64,000 nucleotides of DNA, taken from positions 1 through 64,000 of the forward strand of contig JAMPKV010000026.1 of NCBI GenBank assembly GCA_039962225.1, read 5' to 3'. Position numbers and translations under genes: made by a program. Shown in pieces: positions 10,043 through 22,409 of this stretch; the stretch's first letter is position 1, and each line of letters starts with the position of its first letter. This DNA comes from Microcoleus sp. AS-A8. Its GTDB lineage: Bacteria; Cyanobacteriota; Cyanobacteriia; Cyanobacteriales; Coleofasciculaceae. A model generated the notes under the pieces. The model was not told the DNA's origin and searched no databases. It worked only from the letters and a program-made list of their open reading frames with translations.

Positions 10043-10810
10043 GTGTGGACAATTGCTTGTCTTTCGTTATCCGGCGGTCAGGGCAAAACAACCACTGCGT
10101 TATTACTGGGGCGAGCGCTTGCCCTTGCTGGTCAAAAAGTTCTGACCATCGATGCCGACCCTCAAGCTAACTTAACCTTTTATCTAGGACACCAAGTGGC
10201 ACCTGATGAGCCGACCCTGTTGGAGGTGATGCAGCGCGAGGTGGATGCAGCCCACGGCATTTATCAGTCTCGTTACTCCAACCTGTTTCTCATCCCCGCC
10301 GACAGCGCACTCAACAAGGTGCAAGACTACCTATCCACGTCTGGGATGGGTGCTGTAGTTTTACGCAAGCGCCTGGAGCCAGTCGCCAATTTGTTTGAGT
10401 ACTGCATCATCGACTCCCCACCCCAGCGCACGCAAATCTGCCTATCGGTTATCGGAGCTGCCGACTTGATTCTCATACCCGTCGAGGCATCAACTAAAGG
10501 GGTGAATTCCCTATTGCGGTCTTTAGAACAGGTCGAAGAATTGAGAGATATCGGCGCGTTTCGTGGGCAGGTGTTAGGAGTTCTGCCCTTTAGAGATCGG
10601 TGGTTTGGGCGCTCTCAGGCTAAAGACAGCCGAGACGCAATTGAAGCCATGCGCCAGGTGGCACAAGATATTCCCGTTCTGCCGTCCATCCTAGAAAGCG
10701 AACAGTATAAACGAGCCATCCGTCTAGGTCAGACCCTAGCTGAAATGGGTCAGGCTGATTTGCAACTCCCGTTTGAGAAAATTATCGAGCTGCTTTATGC
10801 CAGAAGATGA
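10043..10810 (+). CDS. parA: ParA-family partition ATPase
   Basis: 255 residues from a GTG start. It opens WTIACLSLSGGQGKTTTALL, a deviant Walker A with the GGxGKTT core but Gly rather than Lys at the first signature position. It continues with the switch strand VLTIDADPQANLTFYLG and the Walker B-like strand YCIIDSPPQ. ParA ATPases bind DNA non-specifically and move plasmids, chromosomes or other cargo by ATP-driven release. The stop overlaps the start of the next gene, giving a parA-partner operon. Such pairs are common on plasmids and integrated elements, so this may be a plasmid-derived segment next to the cas genes. Confidence 0.88.
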   Translation: MWTIACLSLSGGQGKTTTALLLGRALALAGQKVLTIDADPQANLTFYLGHQVAPDEPTLLEVMQREVDAAHGIYQSRYSNLFLIPADSALNKVQDYLSTSGMGAVVLRKRLEPVANLFEYCIIDSPPQRTQICLSVIGAADLILIPVEASTKGVNSLLRSLEQVEELRDIGAFRGQVLGVLPFRDRWFGRSQAKDSRDAIEAMRQVAQDIPVLPSILESEQYKRAIRLGQTLAEMGQADLQLPFEKIIELLYARR

Positions 10811-11174
10811 CGCCCTCCAAAGATTGATGCAATCGAAACGCCCTAGCGTCTCACCGCGCCCAGAAACCCTAATGACAAAACGTCTTGACGCCAATACGTC
10901 TTTGAGTCAAGACGCAGACCTTAACTTACCCGAAGTCGTTAGGACAACTGTGCGTCTGGAAGAGTCTGTAGATAAAGCGCTACGCCAGTTGTGTTTGGAA
11001 GCTGGATTAACCAAAGAAGTCTGGTTTGAAGCGGCTTACCTTTACCTATCTGAACATCCCCAGGAGTTAGAAGCCGTTAACCAAATGGCTCATCAGCGAT
11101 TGGAACGTCGCAAGCGTGCAGCCGACGTGCGGAAACTAAGAACGATGCAGAAGCGATTATCTGGGGAGGGCTGA
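10797..11174 (+). CDS. Ribbon-helix-helix-like partner of ParA
   Basis: 125 residues from ATG 10797, overlapping the parA stop. The N-terminus is polar and unstructured. The middle (VVRTTVRLEESVDKALRQLC then LEAGLTKEVWFEAAYLYL) has the strand-helix-helix pattern of a ribbon-helix-helix DNA-binding domain. The C-terminus is basic and probably helical (QRLERRKRAADVRKLRTMQKR). By position it is the centromere-binding or repressor partner of ParA. Its own coding sequence holds an inverted repeat (10881-10913) that could be a binding site. No ParB nuclease-type domain is present. Confidence 0.7.
   Translation: MPEDDALQRLMQSKRPSVSPRPETLMTKRLDANTSLSQDADLNLPEVVRTTVRLEESVDKALRQLCLEAGLTKEVWFEAAYLYLSEHPQELEAVNQMAHQRLERRKRAADVRKLRTMQKRLSGEG
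10881..10913. promoter_or_regulatory. Inverted repeat with GTCTTGACGCCAA motif, candidate partition site
   Basis: CGTCTTGA (10881-10888) and TCAAGACG (10906-10913) are perfect 8-bp inverted arms. The left arm opens the motif also present at 9957-9969, and a third partial copy (CGTCTT) lies between the arms. It is inside coding DNA. Confidence 0.4.
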
Positions 11175-11175
11175 G

Positions 11176-11334
11176 ATGAAACGCCTGTACAATACTCCCT
11201 GCGTTGTGTCCGCTTTAGCTAACGCACTCTTTGCCTATCGAGTTGACCGCCCTAATTTTATGTCAATTAACCAATACACTGATGAAGCGCACCTCGCACC
11301 TTCCAACTGTCCACCCACCGCCAAAAATCTGTAA
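11176..11334 (+). CDS. Small hypothetical protein following the parA operon
   Basis: 52 residues (MKRLYNTPCVVSALANALFA...). The ATG lies 1 nt after the upstream stop, with a good ribosome-binding stretch (GGGGAGGG) just before it, so it is probably co-translated. No family recognised. It ends 16 nt before a decayed CRISPR repeat. Confidence 0.45.
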   Translation: MKRLYNTPCVVSALANALFAYRVDRPNFMSINQYTDEAHLAPSNCPPTAKNL

Positions 11335-11350
11335 ACAGATTTTGCTTTTT

Positions 11351-11451
11351 CTGGGGAAACTAATTGAATGGAAACCCAGATGTTCATCAGGTGCGAAGCT
11401 GCATCAACACAAGCTGTTCTCACGCGCTGGAAAAATTAGTTGAAGCCAAAC
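11351..11451 (+). CRISPR. Decayed two-repeat CRISPR remnant next to the Cmr cassette
   Basis: The first copy keeps the last 25 bp of the repeat (CTGGGGAAACTAATTGAATG then GAAAC, 11351-11375). A 39-nt spacer-sized gap follows, then a 37-nt copy (11415-11451) that aligns with the array-3 repeat at 26 of 37 positions without gaps (TGTTCTCACGCGCTGG... AGCCAAAC). The spacing matches an array period. Orientation implies plus-strand transcription. Confidence 0.6.
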
Positions 11452-11520
11452 TCAAAACCCCCACCAGATCTGTTGCTAATGGGGGTTAGTATTTTAATTA
11501 GATAGAAAATTGAGTTTTGA

Positions 11521-13086
11521 TTACGAGGCAGCTTCAGAACGCAGTAGTTTTAGCCCCCATTGATAGAGCGATCGCACCAACAATTTATTAGTATCCGGTG
11601 CATCACTCACTTGCTTGAGAACATCCAGCATCAACCCCTTCACCACTTCCGGGTTTTCCGAATGCGTCATTGAAAACAGACCGCCATCCGTCCAAATTGA
11701 GCGAACTTGTGCCAAATTAATCGATGCAGCGGAATGGATCATTTGATTGCGCTGATTGCGAATACGGTCTAGCAGCTTGTACCATTTATTATCTGACCTC
11801 AAATTCTTAGAGCGATGCCACCCTTCAATCAGTCCACCAAGTCCTGGTTGATAAGCATTTCCTAAATAAGTTAAATGCGGTGGCGGCGTGACGAAACCCC
11901 GACCGATCCAGTTGTCAGATTTGTATTGAATATACAGCAAACGCTCTAAGGTTTGGGCAAATTGGATAAACGCAGCGGTATAATTTCGCCTAAATAACGG
12001 CAATTCTATCAATAAAGACGACTCCCACGCCTGAATTAAAGGATTTAACTTCATCAAATTGAGTTGCTCTTGCCACAGCTTAACTTGCTCAGAATCTGCC
12101 ACTTTAGCTAAATCGTTTGAACGCAGCCAATCTTCAATTAACCTTAAAAAAATCGCCGTTTCCCAGTTCGTATAATAAGCCAAAATCCCTGCTAACTTAT
12201 ACAACACCTTATGCCGACTCTGATGCAGTTTCAGCCAGACTTGCGCCTCGGCGAAATCTCCCCTCTCCCAAGCGGAAATCACCCGCAACCGTTCCAAAGG
12301 CCAAAAATAATCCCCCATTGGAATCAGTTTAAATGATTGAGATAAGCAAGCGGCTGTGGCACCATTAGGTAGGATTTCAAAGAAAACATCCGGTTCGTCA
12401 GGACAAGCATTGAACACTTGACATTGCCGCACCAATGCCGCTGCACAAATTTCTACTCCAGATGCGATCGCAGGCGTACATCCCTTATTCTGAATCCACA
12501 AGACAAACTCTTTATCACCATTGGGAGAGAAAAAGTCAAGCGCTTCAAGCAGCACTAACTTTTCCAATTCTTCCCGAATTGCCTCGCTATCATTGGCTGA
12601 AATCTTAGGCGCATGAACATCAACTTTCACTTCAGGGTAAATTGCTCGAATTTTACCCGCCATTAATTGAGCCAACCACAGGGTATCCAACCGCCGATAA
12701 AACCAAGAAACCGTTTCAGGTTGGTCAGTTCCCCACAAAATGATATGCTTTAGACCAAGTTTTATTCCTTCTTCAATAAGGGTTTGGTCCAAAATCAGTA
12801 CAACTTGGCTAAAGTCACCCCCCAGCCAATCAACGCAATAATCATAGTAGCGCTTGCCTAATTCTTGAGCGCTCCAAGGATAGGTTTTATCCTTCTCTTG
12901 ATGACAGCCACGCTCAATGTCTAATTCTCGATAAAGTTCATCGACGTGACGGGGATAGCAGCCAATATTACCATCGGCACCAAAAGAGCGGGTTATACCA
13001 TCTTTACAGCGCCATCCTACTTGCCGTGTGCCAACTGTAATAATTAAAGTATCGACGTGACTGGGTTCAGATTGAATTGTTTTCAT
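11521..13086 (-). CDS. CARF-HEPN ancillary ribonuclease (Csm6/Csx1-like) of the type III system
   Basis: 521 residues. The N-terminus is a CARF domain: strand plus ligand loop TLIITVGTRQVGW (residues 13-25), then VVLILDQTLIEEGIKLG and an ILWGTDQPE segment. The C-terminal part is helical and carries a HEPN motif R-x4-H (RNQMIH, near residue 450). In type III systems such proteins bind cyclic oligoadenylate made by Cas10 through CARF and degrade RNA with HEPN. It follows the cmr genes on the same strand after 51 nt, as the last gene of the cassette. A longer middle region (about residues 240-430) has no motif I recognise. The exact Csm6/Csx1 subfamily is not assigned. Confidence 0.82.
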   Translation of the reverse strand: MKTIQSEPSHVDTLIITVGTRQVGWRCKDGITRSFGADGNIGCYPRHVDELYRELDIERGCHQEKDKTYPWSAQELGKRYYDYCVDWLGGDFSQVVLILDQTLIEEGIKLGLKHIILWGTDQPETVSWFYRRLDTLWLAQLMAGKIRAIYPEVKVDVHAPKISANDSEAIREELEKLVLLEALDFFSPNGDKEFVLWIQNKGCTPAIASGVEICAAALVRQCQVFNACPDEPDVFFEILPNGATAACLSQSFKLIPMGDYFWPLERLRVISAWERGDFAEAQVWLKLHQSRHKVLYKLAGILAYYTNWETAIFLRLIEDWLRSNDLAKVADSEQVKLWQEQLNLMKLNPLIQAWESSLLIELPLFRRNYTAAFIQFAQTLERLLYIQYKSDNWIGRGFVTPPPHLTYLGNAYQPGLGGLIEGWHRSKNLRSDNKWYKLLDRIRNQRNQMIHSAASINLAQVRSIWTDGGLFSMTHSENPEVVKGLMLDVLKQVSDAPDTNKLLVRSLYQWGLKLLRSEAAS

Positions 13087-13137
13087 TGAAACTAGGTTTA
13101 GGCGTAATTTTTTGCAGAGGTACTCTAAGTGCGATCG

Positions 13138-14814
13138 CTAAATTGGGTTAGAGGGTTGCACGCCAAACAGATGCACTGCACCGGAGATTTTAGCTAAGTC
13201 ACCAAGGAATTGCGATCGCAAAGAATTTTCATCTCCCATAAATAGACAGACAATTTCTTTAGTTCCCTCCTTAACGGGAATTCGCCTAACGCTGACCCAA
13301 GAGCAGTAAGCATTTCCTCTCCCCGCGTTACCCCCAACATCAGGCTGTCGCTTGTACGTTGGGTTATAAATCAAGTCCATTCCCAACCCGCGTGTTTCTA
13401 CAGCATCTATATCCTTCCAAGTTAGATTCTTGCGATCAACAGGTTCCGCCTCTGGTCCAGGCACCAGATAAACAGCACAGGTTCGGGGAGAAAACACTTC
13501 AGCTTTGAGTCCTGCCTCCGGTGCAAAGCGACTGGGCCATCGCTGCTGAACGGCTGTTTGCCACTCCTGATACAAGTCACGCCAATTTTCTGCTTGAGGT
13601 GGCAGTCCGAACGGCTTAACCCCTGACTTGAGTTCGTGAGTCAGCGTTAGGTAAGTTCCCCGCGATGCCTCCTCCTGTTCGCCGTTTCTCTTCTCCATCC
13701 AATAGATATGCAGGGGTCTGCGCCAACCGCGTCCCACACCTCCTACCATGACAGCAAAGCGAACGACGGGCAAAATAATTGAATTCAAAATATCACTGCG
13801 AGCGCTCAACCGAAGCTGACCTTCCCAAGCATAAAAATTGGGTTGATTTTGGGAGAGTTCGCCCCAAGGTTCCCCTTGAGTCATTTGCAGGCGCACGCTA
13901 CCTTTGCGGCTTTTGTTGTCGGCAGGTGATTCCAGGGTTCCCATTAACTCGGTCACGGTGATTTGGGCATTCTCCTTCAACATCACGCCCAGCAAAAACC
14001 GCAGCATCCAGGAGCGCAACCACCCCCGGCAATGGGAGGGGCGCAATTCCAAGGTCTTTATATCTGGTCCTGCACAGCCTTGGCTGTAGAGACTAAAGTC
14101 AAACTGTTTAACTGAATAGTCCGGGTCGGGTGCAGGCTGGTCGAAGTTATCGAGTTTAACGCCGCCATAGCCAGAAGCTGTGCGACTGCCAACACCATAC
14201 AAACTCAGCGCCTGTTGTACCCAATCCCAAACTTCCTCAACTTCTGCTTCAGTCGTTCGACCCGGAATCCCTCGAATCGCTACAGTAAGGCGAATGGAAT
14301 CTTTGCCGTTGCCGAGAGTATATAAAGATAGGGGAGTGCTTTGCCCCTCATGGTAGACCTGGAAAGGCTCTTGCGGATTAACAATATCCAGCGTCAGCTT
14401 AGTCGGCTGTTCGGGCCAAGCATCGAGAAACTCGATTTTGCCAGCGCTGATAGTGTCATTATCTTGATATCCCAGTAATTGATACATTCTGAGCTTAATT
14501 TTCGGGCGCTGCTTCGCCCACGCTCTGACCACCCCTCGGATACAAGAGCCTGGAATATAGCCGTTTAAGGGTAGCTTTGGCATCTGCTTCCAGTTCTCGC
14601 CCACGTTCCGCTTATCTTCTGGGCGTCCGTCGCTAGGTCGCCATGCACCGCAGGGTTCTCCGGCTGACACAATTGTTTCGATATCTGGGTGGGGAAACGA
14701 GCCAACTTTGGCACGCCACTGGAGGGTAAAGGTATCTTTCTTAAACAATCCAGATTGCTGACGCGCTTGGTGCTGCCTCTCTAGCAACTCCACCAATTGA
14801 GGTCCGCTATACAT
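13138..14814 (-). CDS. Cmr6-Cmr1 fused RAMP protein
   Basis: 558 residues, roughly double a normal RAMP. The first half is Cmr6-like: NGYIPGSCIRGVVRAW (residues 84-99) and the Gly-rich loop YGVGSRTASGYGG (206-218). The second half starts a new RAMP with CRGWLRSWMLRFLLG (262-276) and its own Gly-rich loop MVGGVGRGWRRPL (356-368), which resembles Cmr1. In canonical type III-B complexes Cmr6 and Cmr1 sit together at the head (crRNA 3' end) and Cmr1 contacts target RNA; a fusion would fix their stoichiometry. The start overlaps the cmr5 stop by one base (TAATG). No separate cmr1 gene is present in the cassette, which supports the fusion call. Confidence 0.75.
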   Translation of the reverse strand: MYSGPQLVELLERQHQARQQSGLFKKDTFTLQWRAKVGSFPHPDIETIVSAGEPCGAWRPSDGRPEDKRNVGENWKQMPKLPLNGYIPGSCIRGVVRAWAKQRPKIKLRMYQLLGYQDNDTISAGKIEFLDAWPEQPTKLTLDIVNPQEPFQVYHEGQSTPLSLYTLGNGKDSIRLTVAIRGIPGRTTEAEVEEVWDWVQQALSLYGVGSRTASGYGGVKLDNFDQPAPDPDYSVKQFDFSLYSQGCAGPDIKTLELRPSHCRGWLRSWMLRFLLGVMLKENAQITVTELMGTLESPADNKSRKGSVRLQMTQGEPWGELSQNQPNFYAWEGQLRLSARSDILNSIILPVVRFAVMVGGVGRGWRRPLHIYWMEKRNGEQEEASRGTYLTLTHELKSGVKPFGLPPQAENWRDLYQEWQTAVQQRWPSRFAPEAGLKAEVFSPRTCAVYLVPGPEAEPVDRKNLTWKDIDAVETRGLGMDLIYNPTYKRQPDVGGNAGRGNAYCSWVSVRRIPVKEGTKEIVCLFMGDENSLRSQFLGDLAKISGAVHLFGVQPSNPI

Positions 14815-15359
14815 TAATCCTCCTGCTGATAAGCTCTTGCCCAGAAATTCCAGTGATGGGCTAAAATTAGTGCCTTACGCCAAGTTGCCATGTACTCAGA
14901 TGGTCTTTCCTGCGCCATCTCGACAACTTTTGCCATCAAAGCCTTTGCATCTGGCGGGTTATTTGGATGAATTAAGTGTCCCAGCAAGCATTCCCACACT
15001 GGCACTGTACGCCTGCGAACCTCATTATTTTCCTGAGCGTTGGATTGATTGATATAGCCAACTGATGAGAGCAGACCAAATACTCTTAAATGCTGAGATA
15101 AGCGTAAAACGGCGTTTAGGTCTTCTTTGGTCAGTTTTTTGATGTCTTGGCGGTGCTTGTCTAGATACTGTTGAATGTGCTGATGAGCGTTGAGGCTCAT
15201 CTGTTCTGGCTGCACCCGCTGTCCGTCAGCCTTAACAGCAACTGAGTCTATCAATGGGGTGGAATTGGGTGTTTGAACTGCTGCTGATGGAGGTTTGGGA
15301 GGGGTGACGGGTTGGGACTTAGATTTAGGAAATTGAGAGGATTTGTGCTTCTTACTCAT
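14814..15359 (-). CDS. cmr5: Cmr5 small (Cas11) subunit
   Basis: 181 residues. The first about 45 residues are a Lys/Pro/Ser-rich disordered extension (SKKHKSSQFPKSKSQPVTPP). The rest is the helical Cmr5 core, ending with AKVVEMAQERPSEYMATWRK and ALILAHHWNFWARAYQ. Cmr5 lines the belly of the type III-B effector beside the Cmr4 backbone. It lies 2 nt downstream of cmr4. The length exceeds a typical Cmr5 (about 130-150) because of the extension. Confidence 0.82.
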   Translation of the reverse strand: MSKKHKSSQFPKSKSQPVTPPKPPSAAVQTPNSTPLIDSVAVKADGQRVQPEQMSLNAHQHIQQYLDKHRQDIKKLTKEDLNAVLRLSQHLRVFGLLSSVGYINQSNAQENNEVRRRTVPVWECLLGHLIHPNNPPDAKALMAKVVEMAQERPSEYMATWRKALILAHHWNFWARAYQQED

Positions 15360-15361
15360 TG

Positions 15362-16339
15362 TTAAACTCCCACAGTTGCTTCGGTTTGTTCAGTTGAAGC
15401 CGATTCCTCAGAGGACTGTACCCCCTCACTCACCGCCGTATTCGTTTGATTGGTGGGACTTGCTAATCCAGTAGGAGGCTGATCATCTGCAACCCAACCT
15501 TGTACCCATCCCCTGCCTACATTGGCTTGACCTCCCACTTGAAACAAACCTTTGAGAACATCCAGCAATCGGTTGTGATGGTTGAGCGAAATAGGATTTG
15601 TTTGAGATAGACTGTAGCCCCAGGAATAGTAAAGGATGGTATCCCTAGGAATGCAGACATCCGTCCAAAACACTTCTGCTGAACCTGCTTGCCCCGCGCC
15701 ATTTTCTGCGTCCTGAATTTTGTTGCGGACTTGCGTCCAGAGAGAGTGTTCCATCAGAACTTGAAAGTCAGCATCCGGAAGTACAATGCGATTAGCTTCC
15801 CAAGTCGATTGAACTGCGCCTGCTAGATTGGGATGCCAGTTACCCGCAAGCGCGATCGCATTTCTCCGTTCGGGTGACAAATTCTTCACCTCTAACTGAG
15901 CGTCAGCCACCATATAATTGCCAGGACTAGTCCCTACCGGATAGTCGGGAAACGGCACAGCCTTCAGTTTGGCGAGTAAAGCATGGTCGCGAATTAGAGA
16001 GTGACAGCTTACCCAGGTAAACACGTCTCGACCACCACTCATCGACATGGTACGCATGGGAACCCACAGCAGACGCGCATCCCCAAACCACACCTGATGC
16101 ACGCCCATCTGGCCCTCACGATCAAGTTCTTTGCCAAACAAGTTATCTGCCATCTGGCGACCATCTGGCTGAATTGATGCCACTTCGTCCCTGAGACTTC
16201 CCCGCACTGAGGAGCCAGGGGCATAGGGAAAATCCGTATGCACCTCGCGAGCAATCTCTAAAATATTGCCCAAATCGCCCTCGCCACCACAGTGAATCGG
16301 GGCGAGACTATATAGATAGCCAATCCGAAAGTCAGTCAT
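15362..16339 (-). CDS. cmr4: Cmr4 backbone (Cas7) subunit, catalytic Asp position not conserved
   Basis: 325 residues. It starts with a RAMP strand and loop, IGYLYSLAPIHCGGEGDLGN, and has APGSSVRGSLRDEV (the Cmr4-typical GSSxRGxLR). Gly-rich segments follow (AGQAGSAEVFW; QANVGRGWVQGW). Cmr4 forms the crRNA-binding filament and cuts target RNA at 6-nt intervals, using an Asp that in the Pyrococcus protein is D26 in GVVDQPIQRERHTGFP. Here the aligned stretch is GNILEIAREVHTDFP (residues 24-38), with Ile/Leu at that position and Glu28 next to it. Target RNA cleavage is therefore doubtful. The C-terminal 30 residues are a Ser/Thr/Glu-rich tail. Confidence 0.88.
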   Translation of the reverse strand: MTDFRIGYLYSLAPIHCGGEGDLGNILEIAREVHTDFPYAPGSSVRGSLRDEVASIQPDGRQMADNLFGKELDREGQMGVHQVWFGDARLLWVPMRTMSMSGGRDVFTWVSCHSLIRDHALLAKLKAVPFPDYPVGTSPGNYMVADAQLEVKNLSPERRNAIALAGNWHPNLAGAVQSTWEANRIVLPDADFQVLMEHSLWTQVRNKIQDAENGAGQAGSAEVFWTDVCIPRDTILYYSWGYSLSQTNPISLNHHNRLLDVLKGLFQVGGQANVGRGWVQGWVADDQPPTGLASPTNQTNTAVSEGVQSSEESASTEQTEATVGV

Positions 16340-16348
16340 TGTTTCGTC

Positions 16349-20481
<4,133 letters not shown>

Positions 20482-21012
20482 AGATTTCCTCCGGAACTGT
20501 CTTACTGCACTTTAACTAGAGTTCCCCGATATCGCTATAGAAAACCAATTATTTATGAAATTTTTTTTAATCTTCCTGAAATGTTTTTGGGATGAGGATT
20601 GTAAGGCGATTTTAACAGAACTGATTAATATTGGCTTTTGACTTGACATTTAGCTTCAAAGCGAATATTACTGCCCCATCTCAAGACAGTTCCCCTCTAT
20701 AAATGATTATCCCCCGGCAGCACCGGGGGATTTGTTTTGTCGGTTGAGTTAAGCAGTACTGCGGCAAGTGATTTGGAATTTTCTGCGATCTGCTCCTTGC
20801 TGCGGTGCTTTTCTATCGCATCATTCCCAGCGTCCTCGCCAGATTTTTTTGTCAGTTTCAAAGGTTCTCAGACATTAATATACACCGCATTTACTTGACG
20901 GCAAATGCGATGTGTATGTGTATTTGCTTTGCATTTCTTTGATTTTAGGGGGTTCGGAGCATTCCGGATTCACGCTTTACAGAACACTCCGACTAAACAG
21001 GCTTTTGTCACC
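20482..21012. other. Upstream region of the cmr operon
   Basis: Non-coding. It contains the presumed cmr promoter (A/T-rich near 20,550-20,600, not resolved), a hairpin at 20709-20731 and the first copy (about 20,973-21,006) of a repeated sequence GCTTTACAGAACACTCCGAC that recurs at 21,173-21,204. Confidence 0.35.
20709..20731 (+). terminator. GC-rich hairpin followed by T-rich DNA
   Basis: ATCCCCCGG-CAGCA-CCGGGGGAT is a perfect 9-bp stem followed by TTGTTTTGT. A sister hairpin with the same stem sequence lies just after array 3 (29732-29754). Confidence 0.5.
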
Positions 21013-21204
21013 TGTAGATTTGGGTTAATAAGACTGTGCCTCTCGCGTTAAGAGGGTCTCAGTCCCCAAATCTACAGTATGATTTCTTCCCAATTTTGTC
21101 AACTGTCGATTCACCTCAATGGGTTTATTGGCTCAAAGATGCCGACCTTTCTCTCTAACAAGAAGGGTTAATGCTTTGCAGAACACTCCGAAGAAACAGG
21201 CTTT
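20973..21204 (+). repeat. Direct-repeat pair flanking a structured element
   Basis: GCTTTACAGAACACTCCGAC (from about 20,974) and GCTTTGCAGAACACTCCGAA (from about 21,174), each continuing to AAACAGGCTTT. The right copy abuts a CRISPR repeat at 21208; the nested hairpin 21013-21076 lies between the copies. Confidence 0.5.
21013..21076. other. Nested perfect inverted repeat (possible structured RNA)
   Basis: Three nested stems: TGTAGATTTGGG (21013-21024) with CCCAAATCTACA (21065-21076), GACTG (21032-21036) with CAGTC (21060-21064), and CCTCT (21039-21043) with AGAGG (21051-21055). All pairs are perfect and in order, so the whole 64 nt can fold into one stem. It lies in the intergenic region upstream of cas10, beside a CRISPR mini-array. 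Confidence 0.5.
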
Positions 21205-21207
21205 ATG

Positions 21208-21319
21208 GTTTCCATTCAATTAGTTTTCCCAGCGAGTGGGAAAGACGACGGTTTAGCTATCTTCATCGATGGCTACGGCGGATGGTTTGCATTCAAATAG
21301 TTTCCCCAGCGTGGGGAAC
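21208..21319 (-). CRISPR. Two-repeat CRISPR remnant upstream of the cmr cassette
   Basis: An intact 37-bp copy at 21208-21244 (GTTTCCATTCAATTAG... GTGGGAAAG, the array-3 form of the repeat), a 40-nt spacer, and a degenerate copy at 21285-21319 (GTTTGCATTCAAATAG, missing GA in the hairpin). Confidence 0.75.
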
Positions 21320-21473
21320 CAAGGAAAAACTGGGTTGCCAGGATCAGGTACTAGCAAGCTTACATCCAATGCTGTCACTAATTTAAAAACTTATCTTCAA
21401 TATTTGTGCCAGAAATTCTAGGATTTTTGTGTTGGCAATCACGGCGGGTTGCCCTCTACAAATCTAAAAAAAT

Positions 21474-21875
21474 CTAGTTTTTTTCCCCAATGGGCACAAG
21501 AGCGTTAAAATTGAATGTTTGAGTGAGATACCAGGCGTGGTAGCTTTTCTCAGCAATAGGAATAACTTTGATAGTTGTAAACCTGGATTGGGCAAAGCCC
21601 TTGACCTCACTCAGTTGATGGATGTCTTCTGCTTTTAGCCTCACTGGGCTACCAAAGTAGTAGCAGTTCTGCCAAAGTAATAGAGGAATGACAGGCGGGA
21701 AATCACTGTGATGGGAGAATTCCTGAAAAAATCGGGAGCTGACTTCAGAATCGAGTAAGTCAAGATTCACAATTCCTTGCTCGTTTACCAAAATATTCAG
21801 GGCTTCTTCACCATGAACTTCTCCTTTTTTTACACACCGCAAAGAAAACAAAATTGTTGGTAAAATCTGCATCAT
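21474..21875 (-). CDS. Hypothetical protein
   Basis: 133 residues, soluble, mixed alpha/beta (MMQILPTILFSLRCVKKGEV, LKAEDIHQLSEVKGFAQSRF, FNFNALVPIGEKN at the end). I recognise no domain. It lies between a CRISPR remnant and a secreted-protein gene on the same strand. The gap to its upstream neighbour is 41 nt, so the two may be co-transcribed. Confidence 0.55.
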   Translation of the reverse strand: MMQILPTILFSLRCVKKGEVHGEEALNILVNEQGIVNLDLLDSEVSSRFFQEFSHHSDFPPVIPLLLWQNCYYFGSPVRLKAEDIHQLSEVKGFAQSRFTTIKVIPIAEKSYHAWYLTQTFNFNALVPIGEKN

Positions 21876-21916
21876 GTTTTCAATATTTCTGGCAGCTAAA
21901 AAAACAGGGGATTGAG

Positions 21917-22276
21917 TTAACCTCGTGGAGAGCCATTGGTCGAAGGATAGGTGGGTCGAGGGGGTTGCTGACAGCCCAAATTAGCTAAACAAGAAGCGTC
22001 GTTTCCACAGGATTGAGCGAAAAAGGCTTTACGTTCGGGGTCGGTAATTTCTGGACAGGGAATCGTAGGCTGAACATTTTTTTTCCCACACATACTGCTG
22101 AGGTTTACAGTCATCCCCTCAGTTGTTTGGATGTAGCAAGCGGGGGTGTCGCTTTCTTCATGGGAAACTGTTGGCTGTGGTAAAGTTCTCAAGATTGGTT
22201 CACAAACACCACTTTTAGGGATGACGAAAATCAAGGGTGTTGATAAAGCAACCGTCAAACACAAATTTTTTAACAT
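21917..22276 (-). CDS. Small secreted cysteine-containing hypothetical protein
   Basis: 119 residues with a signal peptide (MLKNLCLTVALSTPLIFVIP, cut probably near SGVCEP). The mature part has several cysteines (TPACYIQTTEG, SSMCGKK, TIPCPE, QSCGNDASCLANLGCQQ) consistent with disulfides outside the cytoplasm, and a Pro-rich tail. No family recognised. Confidence 0.6.
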   Translation of the reverse strand: MLKNLCLTVALSTPLIFVIPKSGVCEPILRTLPQPTVSHEESDTPACYIQTTEGMTVNLSSMCGKKNVQPTIPCPEITDPERKAFFAQSCGNDASCLANLGCQQPPRPTYPSTNGSPRG

Positions 22277-22409
22277 GGGATGGCCTCACTTGTTTCTATA
22301 AAGCGATGGGGTTAGGGCATTGGCATTCGTGTGATAACAAAGCAAGAAGAGCGTTTCGCAGATCGCACCTCGGTTGTGAAGTGCGATCGCCCTGGAAATT
22401 GGCTGGGAT

